Below are positions 8,605-17,399 of a stretch of 64,000 nt of DNA, in pieces. Made by a program: the position numbers and the translations under genes. The stretch's first letter is position 1. Every line of letters begins with the position of its first letter. Source of the stretch: JABCPE02 sp963530615. GTDB lineage: Bacteria > Bacteroidota > Bacteroidia > Flavobacteriales > Weeksellaceae. The notes under the pieces were generated by a model. That model did not search any database. It saw only the letters and a program-made list of their open reading frames with translations, and was not told the DNA's origin. The stretch is from contig CAUSDX010000003.1 in the NCBI GenBank assembly GCA_963530615.1, positions 129,674-193,673 of the forward strand, given 5' to 3'.

Positions 8605-9344
8605 TATGGGATAATATTAAATAAATCTAAAAAATTTATTTTTTTCTGTTGTTTTTTTAATATTCTTTCTCTTAATTCTCTATCTACTTCTTTTTTAGTA
8701 GTTTGATTGTCAAAACCTCCTCTTAGTCTATAAGCTTGTATATTTTCAGGTGAAACACTATATCTTAACACTGAATCTTTAGGGCTTAATATAAATCTAT
8801 TCCCTTGTTCTTCAGGTAACACATAAAGCCTTTGTTTATTAGCAATATTATAAATATCTTGTAAGTCTTGACACATACCAGGTCTCCCACTTATACACCC
8901 TGCTGTAACTTTTTTAGCATTAGGGTCTGAATTGAATAACTCTACTCTCTTCTCACTTGCTAGTGCATGTATAGCCATATTGCTATTACTACCATCCTGC
9001 CTTTTTAAACGAAAAATAGGCTCTTGAGTATAATACCCTTTAGTACCATCAGGATGATTTAGTTCTTTTAATGTTCTTGGGTCTCTGTGACCAACTTCCA
9101 TTGCTACACTTCTAATATTAAAAATACCCGCTCCACTCATATTATTCCCTCGTTTAGTTCTTATACCATATCCATTTATTGGAAGTGGTATATCTGCATC
9201 ACCTGTGTGTTGTCCTCTAAAAATCCTTTCTTGTTTTAATAATTGACCATTCTTATATATACCTAAAACTCCTTTTTGTTTATCAACAACAAGATATGGT
9301 TTATCAGATGGAAAAATCCTATGATAAGTATTTATAGCATCCAA
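8604..9344 (-). CDS. L,D-transpeptidase (YkuD)-like domain protein, 5'-truncated
   Basis: YkuD-type enzymes form 3-3 cross-links in peptidoglycan or anchor proteins to it. This frame holds the domain core: PYLVVDKQKGVLGIYKNG at the start, INGYG near residue 57, catalytic-region His126 (MAIHALAS) and probable nucleophile Cys150 (TAGCISG). No signal peptide is present. The frame begins at a TTG (9342-9344) that is only the first possible start after an in-frame stop at 9456-9458; the open frame continues 37 sense codons upstream of the TTG. It is therefore likely the surviving part of a longer decayed gene. The downstream archaemetzincin-like gene overlaps it by 1 bp. Confidence 0.65.
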   Translation of the reverse strand: MDAINTYHRIFPSDKPYLVVDKQKGVLGIYKNGQLLKQERIFRGQHTGDADIPLPINGYGIRTKRGNNMSGAGIFNIRSVAMEVGHRDPRTLKELNHPDGTKGYYTQEPIFRLKRQDGSNSNMAIHALASEKRVELFNSDPNAKKVTAGCISGRPGMCQDLQDIYNIANKQRLYVLPEEQGNRFILSPKDSVLRYSVSPENIQAYRLRGGFDNQTTKKEVDRELRERILKKQQKKINFLDLFNIIP

Positions 9345-9594
9345 ATTTTTTAAATTGGTAAAAGGATGTAGTTGATTAAGATATTTCTTTACTTTTTCAT
9401 TTTTATCTTTAGCTAAATCATAAGTAGTAACTCTATTAATAAGATATGGAGGTCTTTACTTAACTTTATTTAATCCAGCGAATAAATCTTCTGTCTTACT
9501 TCATAAGCTTTCCTTTTTCATTAAAAGTATCCACATCTTTTATATAATCATTAATATTAAACTTCTTTTTGTACATAACTATAATTTTTTTCAT
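9345..9594 (-). pseudogene. Decayed 5' part of the L,D-transpeptidase-like gene
   Basis: Reading the minus strand from the ATG at 9594 gives a start MKKIIVMYKKKFNINDYIKD and stops after 32 codons at 9496-9498. Shifting frame near 9508 gives AYEVRQKIYS, shifting again near 9480 gives AGLNKVK, and after the stop at 9456-9458 the frame runs RPPYLINRVTTYDLAKD straight into the domain annotated downstream. Two frameshifts and one stop thus join into one sensible reading. This is inference from reading frames; sequencing error could explain one lesion but hardly all three. Confidence 0.6.
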
Positions 9595-9644
9595 TTAATA
9601 ATAAAATAATATTCCTCCTTCACATTTTGGTATAAAATTACAAA

Positions 9645-11306
9645 CTACGCCTCGCAAGAAGAGCAATTCACGAAGTTAATCATCAGCTCCTTGGAAACCG
9701 ACTGAGAACGCTGATAATAAAGTGTCTTCACTCCCATTTTCCAAGCCTCTATCATCACTTTATTCACATCTTTTATCGGCATAGTAGAAGGGATATTCAG
9801 GTTCAGGGATTGTGCTTGGTCTATGTATTGCTGTCTTTGAGCGGCTTGGGTAACAATCTCCATTGGGGAAATCTCCTTGAAGGTCTTAAAGACATCTTTC
9901 TCTTCTTGGGTCAGCTGATTCATATGCTGTACCGAACCATGATTCAGCATGATATCTCTCCATACATCTTCATTATCCAATCCTTTTTCTTCTAATAATT
10001 TAGTCAAGTATTTATTCTTTCTCATAAAGTTTCCTTTTGCTAAACCTGCTTTATAATAATTAGAAGCAAACGGCTCAATACCAGGCGATGTTTGTCCTAA
10101 AATAGCAGAACTTGATGTCGTAGGAGCAATGGCCATAGTGGTGGTATTTCTCAAACCATAACCTTTGAGCATTTCTGGCTCACCATAAATATGTGCCAAT
10201 TCCTTAGAAGCGGCAACAGACTGCTCCTGAATCTGCTTAAAGACTTTAGCATTAAACTGTTTAGCTTCCATACTTTCAAAAGGAATCATATTTCTTTGCA
10301 AATAAGAGTGATACCCTAAAACACCTAAACCTAAAGCCCTATGCTTAATGGCAAAATTTCTTGCTGAAGTCAAATAATAATTCCCCTCCGTTTTCTCAAT
10401 AAATTCTGACAAAACAGCATCTAAAAAGTAAATGGCAAGCTTTACTGCATCGGTATCTTTCCATTCATCGTAAAGCTCAAGGTTCATGGAACTTAGACAA
10501 CAAATAAAGCTTTCTTCTTGTGTAGAAGGAAGCATAATCTCGGAGCAGAGGTTACTTGCATTGATGGTCAAGCCTTTGTCCTTATAGACTTGCGGTTTAT
10601 TTCTATTAACATTATCAGAGAAAAAGATATATGGCATGCCTTTTTGTTGACGACTTTCCAATACCTTTGCCCAAATTCTTCTTTTATCACTATCTCCATC
10701 AATCATATCCTGCATCCAATAGTCAGGTACACAAACTCCCATGAATAAATTTTGGATAGGGTTTCCAATGTCTCGGATTTGTAGGAACTCCTCTACATCT
10801 TCATGGTCAATATCTAAATAAGCAGCAAATGCCCCTCTTCTCACGCCCCCTTGGGAGACTACATCCATAGCTGTGTCAAATAACTTCATGAAAGAAACTG
10901 CCCCAGAGGACTTACCATTATCAGTTACAGCCGTTCCTCTGTGTCTCAACTCACCAAAGTACCCCGATGTACCACCACCAATTTTGGTCTGCATGATAAC
11001 CTCGCCCATCTTATGTGTAATCCCCTCTATACTATCAGGTACATGCACATTAAAGCAAGAAATCGGTAGCCCTCTCTGCGTCCCCATATTCGCCCAAACA
11101 GGTGAAGAAAAAGAAATCCAGCCTTTCATAATCATTTCCTTAAAAGCTTCTTTCAGTTCTGGCTTATATAAGCGTTTTGCAGCTGCTGAGGTTATTCTTT
11201 CAATTGCCCCTTCTACGGTTTCTCCTTTTAGCAAATAGCCTCTGTTTAACATCTGTTCAGACTCTTCGTTGAGCCACCAAATTCCTTTATTTGATATTTC
11301 TTCCAT
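9645..11306 (-). CDS. nrdA: Class I ribonucleotide reductase, large subunit NrdA
   Basis: It reduces ribonucleoside diphosphates to deoxy forms together with NrdB. The 553-residue chain has all catalytic residues: Cys84 (PISCFN) and Cys270 of the redox pair, N252-C254-E256 (SNLCSEI) at the active site, the Tyr pair 530-531 for radical transfer, and the C-terminal shuttle pair Cys548/Cys551 (NCSSCEA). It begins almost directly at the catalytic core, so it has no N-terminal ATP-cone. The gene lies 188 bp downstream of a small unknown gene; that gap holds the 22-bp-phased array. Confidence 0.96.
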   Translation of the reverse strand: MEEISNKGIWWLNEESEQMLNRGYLLKGETVEGAIERITSAAAKRLYKPELKEAFKEMIMKGWISFSSPVWANMGTQRGLPISCFNVHVPDSIEGITHKMGEVIMQTKIGGGTSGYFGELRHRGTAVTDNGKSSGAVSFMKLFDTAMDVVSQGGVRRGAFAAYLDIDHEDVEEFLQIRDIGNPIQNLFMGVCVPDYWMQDMIDGDSDKRRIWAKVLESRQQKGMPYIFFSDNVNRNKPQVYKDKGLTINASNLCSEIMLPSTQEESFICCLSSMNLELYDEWKDTDAVKLAIYFLDAVLSEFIEKTEGNYYLTSARNFAIKHRALGLGVLGYHSYLQRNMIPFESMEAKQFNAKVFKQIQEQSVAASKELAHIYGEPEMLKGYGLRNTTTMAIAPTTSSSAILGQTSPGIEPFASNYYKAGLAKGNFMRKNKYLTKLLEEKGLDNEDVWRDIMLNHGSVQHMNQLTQEEKDVFKTFKEISPMEIVTQAAQRQQYIDQAQSLNLNIPSTMPIKDVNKVMIEAWKMGVKTLYYQRSQSVSKELMINFVNCSSCEA

Positions 11307-11354
11307 TATTTATATTAATTAATCCTCGGTTAAATTTTATCTAAATCTTTTTCT

Positions 11355-11460
11355 TTACACATATATATCTGTTTGCCAATGGGTATATACCTATGAGCTT
11401 ATACATATATACCCGTAGACCAATAGGTATATACCTATTTCTCTACGAGTATATACCTAT
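11355..11460 (-). repeat. 22-bp-phased palindromic repeat array upstream of nrdA
   Basis: The hexamer TATATA recurs at 11362, 11384, 11406, 11428 and 11450, every step exactly 22 bp. Around it the units share, on the minus strand, ATAGGTATATACC or a variant, whose core GGTATATACC is self-complementary. Flanks alternate between CCAAT- and CTACG-type sequence. The array ends about 35 bp after the stop of the gene at 11495 and about 50 bp before the nrdA start. Exact helical phasing suggests a protein-binding region. The outermost copy (ACACATATATATCTGT) looks faintly like an NrdR box, but the others do not. Confidence 0.88.
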
Positions 11461-11494
11461 CCATTGTCCCTTCTATTTAGGTGAATGATTTTCA

Positions 11495-11767
11495 TTAAGG
11501 CTGCTGCACTTCAAATCGCTGACAAGCCTCCGTATCTCCTACTCTTACCTTATTGATATGAGTAAATTTTACATTAGAATCTGCAAGAATGAATTGTAAA
11601 GACTTCTTCACACAATAGCCTATTTTATACGCCACAGCGATACACACCCTGTGGTCTCCCACTAGCCCCATACCCATGTAAATGTACTCTCCCAATCTGA
11701 ACTCTTCACTAGCATTATATTCTCTCTCCTTTTGTATTTCTTCCGTCATTAAATCTTCTGGTCTCAT
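11495..11767 (-). CDS. Small unknown protein encoded between nrdB and nrdA
   Basis: I do not recognise this 90-residue protein. It has an acidic N-terminus (MRPEDLMTEEIQKEREYN) and then an ordered part with GLVGDHRVCIAVAYKIGYCVKKSLQFIL. There is no signal peptide. Three Cys residues (in RVCIA, GYCVK and EACQRF) may be meaningful. It sits 31 bp after the DUF421 gene and runs in the same direction as nrdB and nrdA, so it is probably co-transcribed. A role with ribonucleotide reductase is only a guess from position. Confidence 0.65.
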   Translation of the reverse strand: MRPEDLMTEEIQKEREYNASEEFRLGEYIYMGMGLVGDHRVCIAVAYKIGYCVKKSLQFILADSNVKFTHINKVRVGDTEACQRFEVQQP

Positions 11768-11798
11768 TTTTTATATTTTTTAAATTAAATCTATATTT

Positions 11799-12488
11799 TT
11801 ACTCCTCTTCTGTTCCTGGCTCAGCACCAATATAAGGCACGGCATATATCACTCCGTTTTCATACTCGGCTAGGAAAATTTGCTGAACGCTCTCATACCC
11901 CATATCCTCCAAACGCTCTTTGAGCCACTCTTCTGTCTTATCAAGCGTCTCCAAAATCCCTAACTGCACCGTACCATCAGTAATAATGGGATACTTCGGG
12001 TTTTCCTCTCCCGCTAATACGATAATCAGCTCCCCATTTTGCTCCAATACCGCTCTCTTTACCTCCTTCAAACGATAAACACCTTCTTTTCTCAGCTTAA
12101 AAGACACATCATGTGCTGTAAGCCCAGCCTTTTTACAAGCTTCTATATCTATCTGTCCTCTATTTATAATGATAAGTGGTTCACCATCAATGAGAACTTT
12201 TATCTGATGGTTTTTAGTTTTAAGTCTTCTTAAAGATAGGATTAAGAATGTCCAGATCACTAAAATCATGAAGAACTCAAAAAGAGTGACATTAGGACTA
12301 TAAATTACCCCACCAATAATGCCCCCTAGAACATAATTCTGTATCTGGTCCATCGCAGAGTTAGGTGCTAAATTACCCTTGCCTGACACATTGATTACCA
12401 ATATTAAAGCAACTAACCCTAATAATAGTTTCAGGAATACATTGAGATAGAAAAACTGCTCAGTCTGTAACCAATCAAATATAGTCAT
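11799..12488 (-). CDS. DUF421 (YetF-type) membrane protein
   Basis: The 229-residue protein has three N-terminal membrane segments (about residues 15-35, 48-65 and 68-85), followed by the soluble DUF421 domain with VLIDGEPLIIINRGQID near residue 100 and LAGEENPKYPIITDG near 155. An acidic tail ends the protein. YetF-type proteins are widespread; in spore formers relatives take part in germination, but the general role is unknown. It starts 3 bp after the nrdB stop, so it is in the nrd transcript. Confidence 0.85.
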   Translation of the reverse strand: MTIFDWLQTEQFFYLNVFLKLLLGLVALILVINVSGKGNLAPNSAMDQIQNYVLGGIIGGVIYSPNVTLFEFFMILVIWTFLILSLRRLKTKNHQIKVLIDGEPLIIINRGQIDIEACKKAGLTAHDVSFKLRKEGVYRLKEVKRAVLEQNGELIIVLAGEENPKYPIITDGTVQLGILETLDKTEEWLKERLEDMGYESVQQIFLAEYENGVIYAVPYIGAEPGTEEE

Positions 12489-12491
12489 CTA

Positions 12492-13451
12492 CTAAAACAA
12501 ATCATTTTCAGAAATAGATTTATCATGTTTCGTGTAAGCCGTAGGTCTCTTCGCAAAGAAATCATCTAACTCATTAGCGAATACCTCCTCCTCAAACCAA
12601 AGCATAGGCTTAACCTCCTCCATAGTGATGTTAAAAGGTTTCTGTAATCCTAATTGAACTAATGATTCATCTAATCTGTATCTCATATAATTAGATAAAT
12701 CCGTCTTTGAAAAAAATTCTAATTCTCCATTCTCAAAAATCCAATCAAGCATCTTATCTTCTAACTCAATATAATTCTTCATAAAGTTTTCTACTTCCTT
12801 TCTTGCTTTTTCTTTCATCTCTGGGTTTTCCTCAAAGATTTTTCTAATGATGAAAATCCCTGCATTAGCATGAAGTTGTTCATCTACACTCGTCCAAGCG
12901 ATGATATTTGCTACATTTTTCATATATCCTTTGAACCTCGTAAAAGATAAAATTGTAGCGAACTGACTAAATAAAGAAGCATTTTCTATAATCAAAGTAA
13001 AGAACAATATTCTCTCCAAAGCATTCTCCTTATTCTTAGCCAAATATTCTTTCAAGACTTGACTCCTCTCCTTAAAAATAGGAACTTCCAAAAGATTTTC
13101 AAACTCATTATTATATCCTAAAACCTCCAATAATCTAGAATACGCTTCCGAATGCCTAAACTCACACTCCGCAAAAGTAGCTCCTAAACCATTAAATTCT
13201 GGCTTTGGAAAAAGGTCATATAAATCTCCCCAAAAAGTCTTTACCGATACTTCCACTTGAGCAATTCCCAACAAAGCTCTTTTCACCGCTTCTTTCTCTT
13301 CCATGGATAAATTAGACTTAAAATCTTGAATATCCGCTGTAAACTCCACCTCTGAATGAACCCAAAAAGATTTATTCATTGCATCTACAAATTGCATCAC
13401 TTCTGGATACTCAAAAGGCTTATAACTCTCTCTTTTGTCAAAAATTCCCAT
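12492..13451 (-). CDS. nrdB: Class I ribonucleotide reductase, small subunit NrdB
   Basis: NrdB carries the dimetal cofactor that starts the radical for NrdA. The 319-residue protein has the six expected ligands: E67, E97 and H100 (AECEFRH), E156 (IIEN), E191 and H194 (SVDEQLH). Y104 occupies the site of the E. coli radical tyrosine. No ATP-cone is fused to its N-terminus. The closely similar Flavobacterium johnsoniae enzyme has been described as a dimanganese, tyrosyl-radical-independent class Id enzyme, and no nrdI is nearby here, so the same class is likely but not proven. It is the first gene of the nrd operon. Confidence 0.95.
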   Translation of the reverse strand: MGIFDKRESYKPFEYPEVMQFVDAMNKSFWVHSEVEFTADIQDFKSNLSMEEKEAVKRALLGIAQVEVSVKTFWGDLYDLFPKPEFNGLGATFAECEFRHSEAYSRLLEVLGYNNEFENLLEVPIFKERSQVLKEYLAKNKENALERILFFTLIIENASLFSQFATILSFTRFKGYMKNVANIIAWTSVDEQLHANAGIFIIRKIFEENPEMKEKARKEVENFMKNYIELEDKMLDWIFENGELEFFSKTDLSNYMRYRLDESLVQLGLQKPFNITMEEVKPMLWFEEEVFANELDDFFAKRPTAYTKHDKSISENDLF

Positions 13452-13690
13452 AATCTTTTTCCTCTATTTTCTTTGAATTAAACTTACATTTTTTTCAGAA
13501 ACAAATTCTGCTACAAAAATAAGAAGAAATTAAAATTTTTCCTTATTAAATTTTTCCACACCATCCCAAAGCATTATAAATAAGCTACTTAAATCCATTT
13601 ATTACATTTAAAGTTAAACACTCACTTGATAGCTCTTTATTCATCAGTAAAAACTATTAAACACATCATATAATAATAAAGTTATCCATA

Positions 13691-13724
13691 AAAAAGGAGT
13701 ATTAGAAAAAACCAATACTCCCAT
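13691..13724 (-). terminator. Terminator of the ATP synthase operon
   Basis: An 8-bp stem (13696-13703 with 13714-13721) and, on the minus strand, a T run (13691-13695) lie 28 bp after the atpG stop. The rest of the gap up to nrdB (13452-13690) shows no gene; it should contain the nrdB promoter, but I could not pick a convincing one. Confidence 0.8.
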
Positions 13725-13749
13725 AAAAAATCTTATAATAAAAAACTTA

Positions 13750-14610
13750 TTATCCCTTTTTCAATGCTTCAGCACCAGAAACAATTTCCAAAATTTCATT
13801 GGTAATTGCTGCTTGTCTTGCTTTATTATAGAATATCACTAATTCATTCTTTAAAGCTTTTGCATTATCTGTTGCTTTATGCATTGCTGTCATCCTTGCT
13901 CCATGCTCAGAAGCCACAGAATCCAATACTGCTTTATACACCTGAGTTTTAATAGATTTAGGAATTAAGGTTTCTAAAATAGTTTCCTTATTTGGTTCAT
14001 AAATGTATTCCTCTTCTACTTGCTTCTCAACCTGTTCAGGCATTGTAATAGGCAATAACTTTTCAGTAATCACCTTCTGAGTTGCAGCATTGACAAACTT
14101 ATTATAAACCAAATAAACTTCATCAAATTTACCTTCCTTAAAATCCACCATTACCCTACTTGTCAATTTTGCAATAGCCTCAAAACTCAAACTATCATAA
14201 ATAGAACTTTGGTTGTCATACACTACTTTATTTTTTCTAATCGCATCATATACTTTTTTTCCAACCGTAAGCACTTCTATTTCTATCTCTTCATTAGCTT
14301 TATAATTGGCATTAAGTTCTTTAATTACAGAAGAATTAAACGCTCCCGCCAATCCTCTATTAGAAGAAATAGTGATATAAAGAATTTTTCTAACTTCTCT
14401 TTTATGAGCATATTCTGACGAAGTTCCTTCAGAACCTACACTTACTTTTTGTATCAACTCTTGAAGTTTTTCAGAATAAGGTCTAAGCATTGTAATGGCA
14501 TCTTGTGCTTTTTTTAGTTTCGCTGCCGAAACCATTTTCATCGCACTTGTAATCTGCATCGTAGATGATATAGATGTAATTCTGCCTCTTATCTCCTTTA
14601 AATTTGCCAT
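13750..14610 (-). CDS. atpG: ATP synthase gamma subunit
   Basis: This is the 286-residue central-stalk subunit. The N-terminal helix MANLKEIRGRITSISSTMQITSAMKMVSAAKLKKA is typical, here seen at residues 1-35, and the C-terminal helix ends with RQAAITNEILEIVSGAEAL. Length fits the family. It is the last gene of the operon and is followed by a terminator. The usual next genes atpD and atpC are absent, as is common in Bacteroidota, where they lie elsewhere. Confidence 0.97.
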   Translation of the reverse strand: MANLKEIRGRITSISSTMQITSAMKMVSAAKLKKAQDAITMLRPYSEKLQELIQKVSVGSEGTSSEYAHKREVRKILYITISSNRGLAGAFNSSVIKELNANYKANEEIEIEVLTVGKKVYDAIRKNKVVYDNQSSIYDSLSFEAIAKLTSRVMVDFKEGKFDEVYLVYNKFVNAATQKVITEKLLPITMPEQVEKQVEEEYIYEPNKETILETLIPKSIKTQVYKAVLDSVASEHGARMTAMHKATDNAKALKNELVIFYNKARQAAITNEILEIVSGAEALKKG

Positions 14611-14660
14611 TTGAAGTTATCTTTTGTAAGATTCTAATTTTTTAAGAATCTTCTTATACT

Positions 14661-16238
14661 TTAATTATATTTTGCTACTAACTCTGTTGCTACCTTTTTC
14701 AATACATCGGTCAAATCTTTGTCAATTTTACCAGCCTTAAGAGCTGACATTACTTCAGGATGCACAGATTTTAATGTATCTACATAATCTTTTTGGAAAG
14801 CTCTTACTTTTGCAACAGGAATATCTTTCAATAAGTTCTCCGTCCCAGCATAAATCATAGCCACTTGATCTTCTACAGGAAGTGGAGAATTTACTGGTTG
14901 TTTCAAAATTTCTACATTTTTCTCTCCTTTAGAAATTACCGCCAATGTAGCAGCATCCAAATCAGAACCAAATTTAGCAAAAGCTTCCAACTCCTTATAT
15001 TGAGCTTGGTCAAGTTTCAATGTTCCAGAAACTTTCTTCATAGATTTTATTTGAGCATTACCACCTACTCTTGATACAGAAATCCCTACATTAATTGCTG
15101 GTCTAACACCTGAATTAAATAAATCAGACTCTAAGAAAATCTGTCCATCTGTAATAGATATCACATTGGTAGGAATATACGCTGACACATCTCCTGCTTG
15201 TGTTTCAATAATAGGTAAAGCCGTCAATGAACCTCCACCTTTTACCATAGGTTTTAATGATTCTGGTAAGTCATTCATTTGAGAAGCTATTGTATCATCT
15301 TTGATAATTTTCGCTGCTCTTTCCAATAATCTTGAATGTAAATAGAATACATCTCCTGGATAAGCCTCACGACCAGGCGGTCTTCTTAATAAAAGAGATA
15401 ACTCTCTGTATGCTACCGCTTGCTTAGATAAATCATCATAAACAATTAATGCAGGACGACCAGTATCTCTAAAATACTCTCCTATTGCAGCACCTGCCAT
15501 TGGAGCATACACCTGCATAGGTGAAGGGTCAGAAGCATTAGCTGCAACCACTACCGTATAAGCCATTGCTCCCCTATCTTCCAATGTTTTTACAATTTGA
15601 GCAACTGTAGAACCTTTCTGTCCCACTGCAACATATACACAAAATACAGGCTGTCCAGCATCATAAAATTCTTTCTGATTCAATATCGTATCAATTGCTA
15701 CCGTAGTTTTTCCAGTCTGTCTATCTCCAATAATTAACTCTCTTTGTCCCCTTCCGATTGGAATCATTGAATCGATTGCTACAATTCCTGTTTGTAACGG
15801 TTCGTTTACAGGCTGACGATAAATTACTCCTGGAGCTTTTCTTTCCAAAGGCATTTCATACAAATTACCTTCAATTGGTCCCTTACCATCGATTGGGTTT
15901 CCTAAAGTATCTACCACTCTTCCTAATAAACCTTCTCCTACCTTAATAGAAGAAATTCTATTAGTTCTATTTACTGTATCTCCTTCTTTTACTTTTTTAG
16001 ACTCTCCAAGAAGTGCTACCCCTACATTATCCTCTTCAAGATTTAATACTATACCTTCAACTCCACTTTCAAATTTTACTAATTCTCCATATTGCACATT
16101 TTCTAAACCATAAATACGAGCAATACCATCTCCTACTTGCAATACAGTACCTACCTCCTCTATATTAGATTGGGTATTAAAATTAGCTAACTGTTGTTTC
16201 AATATTGCAGATACCTCTGCTGGATTTATTCCTGCCAT
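14661..16238 (-). CDS. atpA: ATP synthase alpha subunit
   Basis: This is the 525-residue non-catalytic nucleotide-binding subunit of F1. The Walker A motif GDRQTGKTT is at residues 171-179, with the ALIVYDDLSKQA Walker B region and the VGGNAQ/S-R finger region (ISVSRVGGNAQIKSM) following. It has the normal beta-barrel, nucleotide-binding and helical domains in order. It lies 17 bp after atpH and 50 bp before atpG. Confidence 0.98.
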   Translation of the reverse strand: MAGINPAEVSAILKQQLANFNTQSNIEEVGTVLQVGDGIARIYGLENVQYGELVKFESGVEGIVLNLEEDNVGVALLGESKKVKEGDTVNRTNRISSIKVGEGLLGRVVDTLGNPIDGKGPIEGNLYEMPLERKAPGVIYRQPVNEPLQTGIVAIDSMIPIGRGQRELIIGDRQTGKTTVAIDTILNQKEFYDAGQPVFCVYVAVGQKGSTVAQIVKTLEDRGAMAYTVVVAANASDPSPMQVYAPMAGAAIGEYFRDTGRPALIVYDDLSKQAVAYRELSLLLRRPPGREAYPGDVFYLHSRLLERAAKIIKDDTIASQMNDLPESLKPMVKGGGSLTALPIIETQAGDVSAYIPTNVISITDGQIFLESDLFNSGVRPAINVGISVSRVGGNAQIKSMKKVSGTLKLDQAQYKELEAFAKFGSDLDAATLAVISKGEKNVEILKQPVNSPLPVEDQVAMIYAGTENLLKDIPVAKVRAFQKDYVDTLKSVHPEVMSALKAGKIDKDLTDVLKKVATELVAKYN

Positions 16239-16255
16239 TTTATTGGATATTTTTT

Positions 16256-16795
16256 CTAAATTAAATTGAAATTTTTTCTAAGATTACTTAATTGAGTTTT
16301 CACCGAATTATCTATCTGTCTATCTCCTACTCTAAGAATATATCCACCTATAATCTCTGGCTTGATTATAAATTTTACTTGATAAGATTTATTAGGATCT
16401 ATTAGAGTAGATGCTTTCACTATTTGGTCTACATTATTTTCTAAAAGTTCCTCAGCAGTAGTTAAGACTACCTTTTGAACTCCACTAAACTCTTCTACAC
16501 TCAAAATATATTCTAATGCTATATCTTCTAGATATTTTTCTCTTCCTTGTTTAATTACAAGTGCTATCATATTTTGTGTAGTAGAAGAAAAACGAGAAAA
16601 TATCTCTTCTGCGATACGCTGTTTTTTCTTTGTATCTATAATAGGTGAAAAGAAAAAACTCTTTAACTCTTTAGATGCAGAAATAGTTTTTGCAACATCT
16701 TTCATTTCATTGAATACGACATCAGTAGTCCCTACCTCTTTAGTATATTCCAATAATCCCTGAGCGTATCTTTTAGCAATTTTTATTGTACCCAT
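16256..16795 (-). CDS. atpH: ATP synthase delta subunit
   Basis: This 179-residue peripheral-stalk subunit joins F1 to the b subunits. The N-terminal helical bundle begins IAKRYAQGLLEYTKE, and the C-terminal KFIIKPEIIGGYILRVGDRQIDNSVKTQL segment is a family hallmark, seen near residues 143-170. It lies 8 bp after atpF. Confidence 0.95.
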   Translation of the reverse strand: MGTIKIAKRYAQGLLEYTKEVGTTDVVFNEMKDVAKTISASKELKSFFFSPIIDTKKKQRIAEEIFSRFSSTTQNMIALVIKQGREKYLEDIALEYILSVEEFSGVQKVVLTTAEELLENNVDQIVKASTLIDPNKSYQVKFIIKPEIIGGYILRVGDRQIDNSVKTQLSNLRKNFNLI

Positions 16796-16803
16796 AAAAA
16801 GGA

Positions 16804-17292
16804 TTAATTAAAATTTTTATTATCTAAAAGGTTTGTTATCAATTTATTTTGAGCTTCTTTATCTTCTAATCTTTGCTTAAGAATAACCTCTGCAATATCC
16901 AAAGATAAATTACTAATCTGTAATTTCATTTCATCAATAGCAGCTGTTCTTTCCATAGCAATTGTGTATCTTGCCGCTTCAATCATTTTTTCTCCTTCTA
17001 CCTTAGCCATTTCCCTAGCTTCATTTACAATTCTATCTCTTATTTCTCTTGCTTCCCTTAAGATATTATCCTTCTCTATTCTTGCTTCGTGAATAATTCT
17101 CTCATTCTCTGCTTTCAAGTTCTGAACCTCCTCTCTAGCTAATTTTGCTTGATTAAGAGCATCAATAATAGATGTTTCTCTTTCGTTAAGAGCACTAAGA
17201 ATTGGCTTCCATGCAAATTTTGCTAAAAGAAACATTAATACTGCAAAAGTCAAGGTCATCCAAAAAACTAAACCTAATCCTGGTGTTATCAT
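16804..17292 (-). CDS. atpF: ATP synthase b subunit
   Basis: The 162-residue chain has one N-terminal membrane segment (about residues 5-24, PGLGLVFWMTLTFAVLMFLL), then a long charged coiled coil rich in E, R and A (about 35-155) that forms the peripheral stalk. The KFAWKPI motif after the membrane segment is typical. It lies about 107 bp after atpE. Confidence 0.96.
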   Translation of the reverse strand: MITPGLGLVFWMTLTFAVLMFLLAKFAWKPILSALNERETSIIDALNQAKLAREEVQNLKAENERIIHEARIEKDNILREAREIRDRIVNEAREMAKVEGEKMIEAARYTIAMERTAAIDEMKLQISNLSLDIAEVILKQRLEDKEAQNKLITNLLDNKNFN

Positions 17293-17399
17293 TACTATTT
17301 ATTTTTGATGTTATAAATTAATTCCAAAATATTTTCTTGTCATAGAAATTGAATATAATCTTGATAAGCACCAACCGTGTTACCAAGATTATAGTTAAA

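Noticed and set aside
8604..9344. Complete L,D-transpeptidase with a TTG start
   Set aside because: The open frame continues upstream of the TTG with sensible sequence, and two further frames plus an ATG at 9594 suggest a truncated gene.
11355..11460. NrdR box array
   Set aside because: Only one copy resembles ACAC-AT-rich-GTGT; the other units have a GGTATATACC core and 22-bp steps, unlike the known paired boxes about 31 bp apart.
13452..13690. Possible small gene or phased array upstream of nrdB
   Set aside because: No open frame of note and no regular spacing of words was seen.
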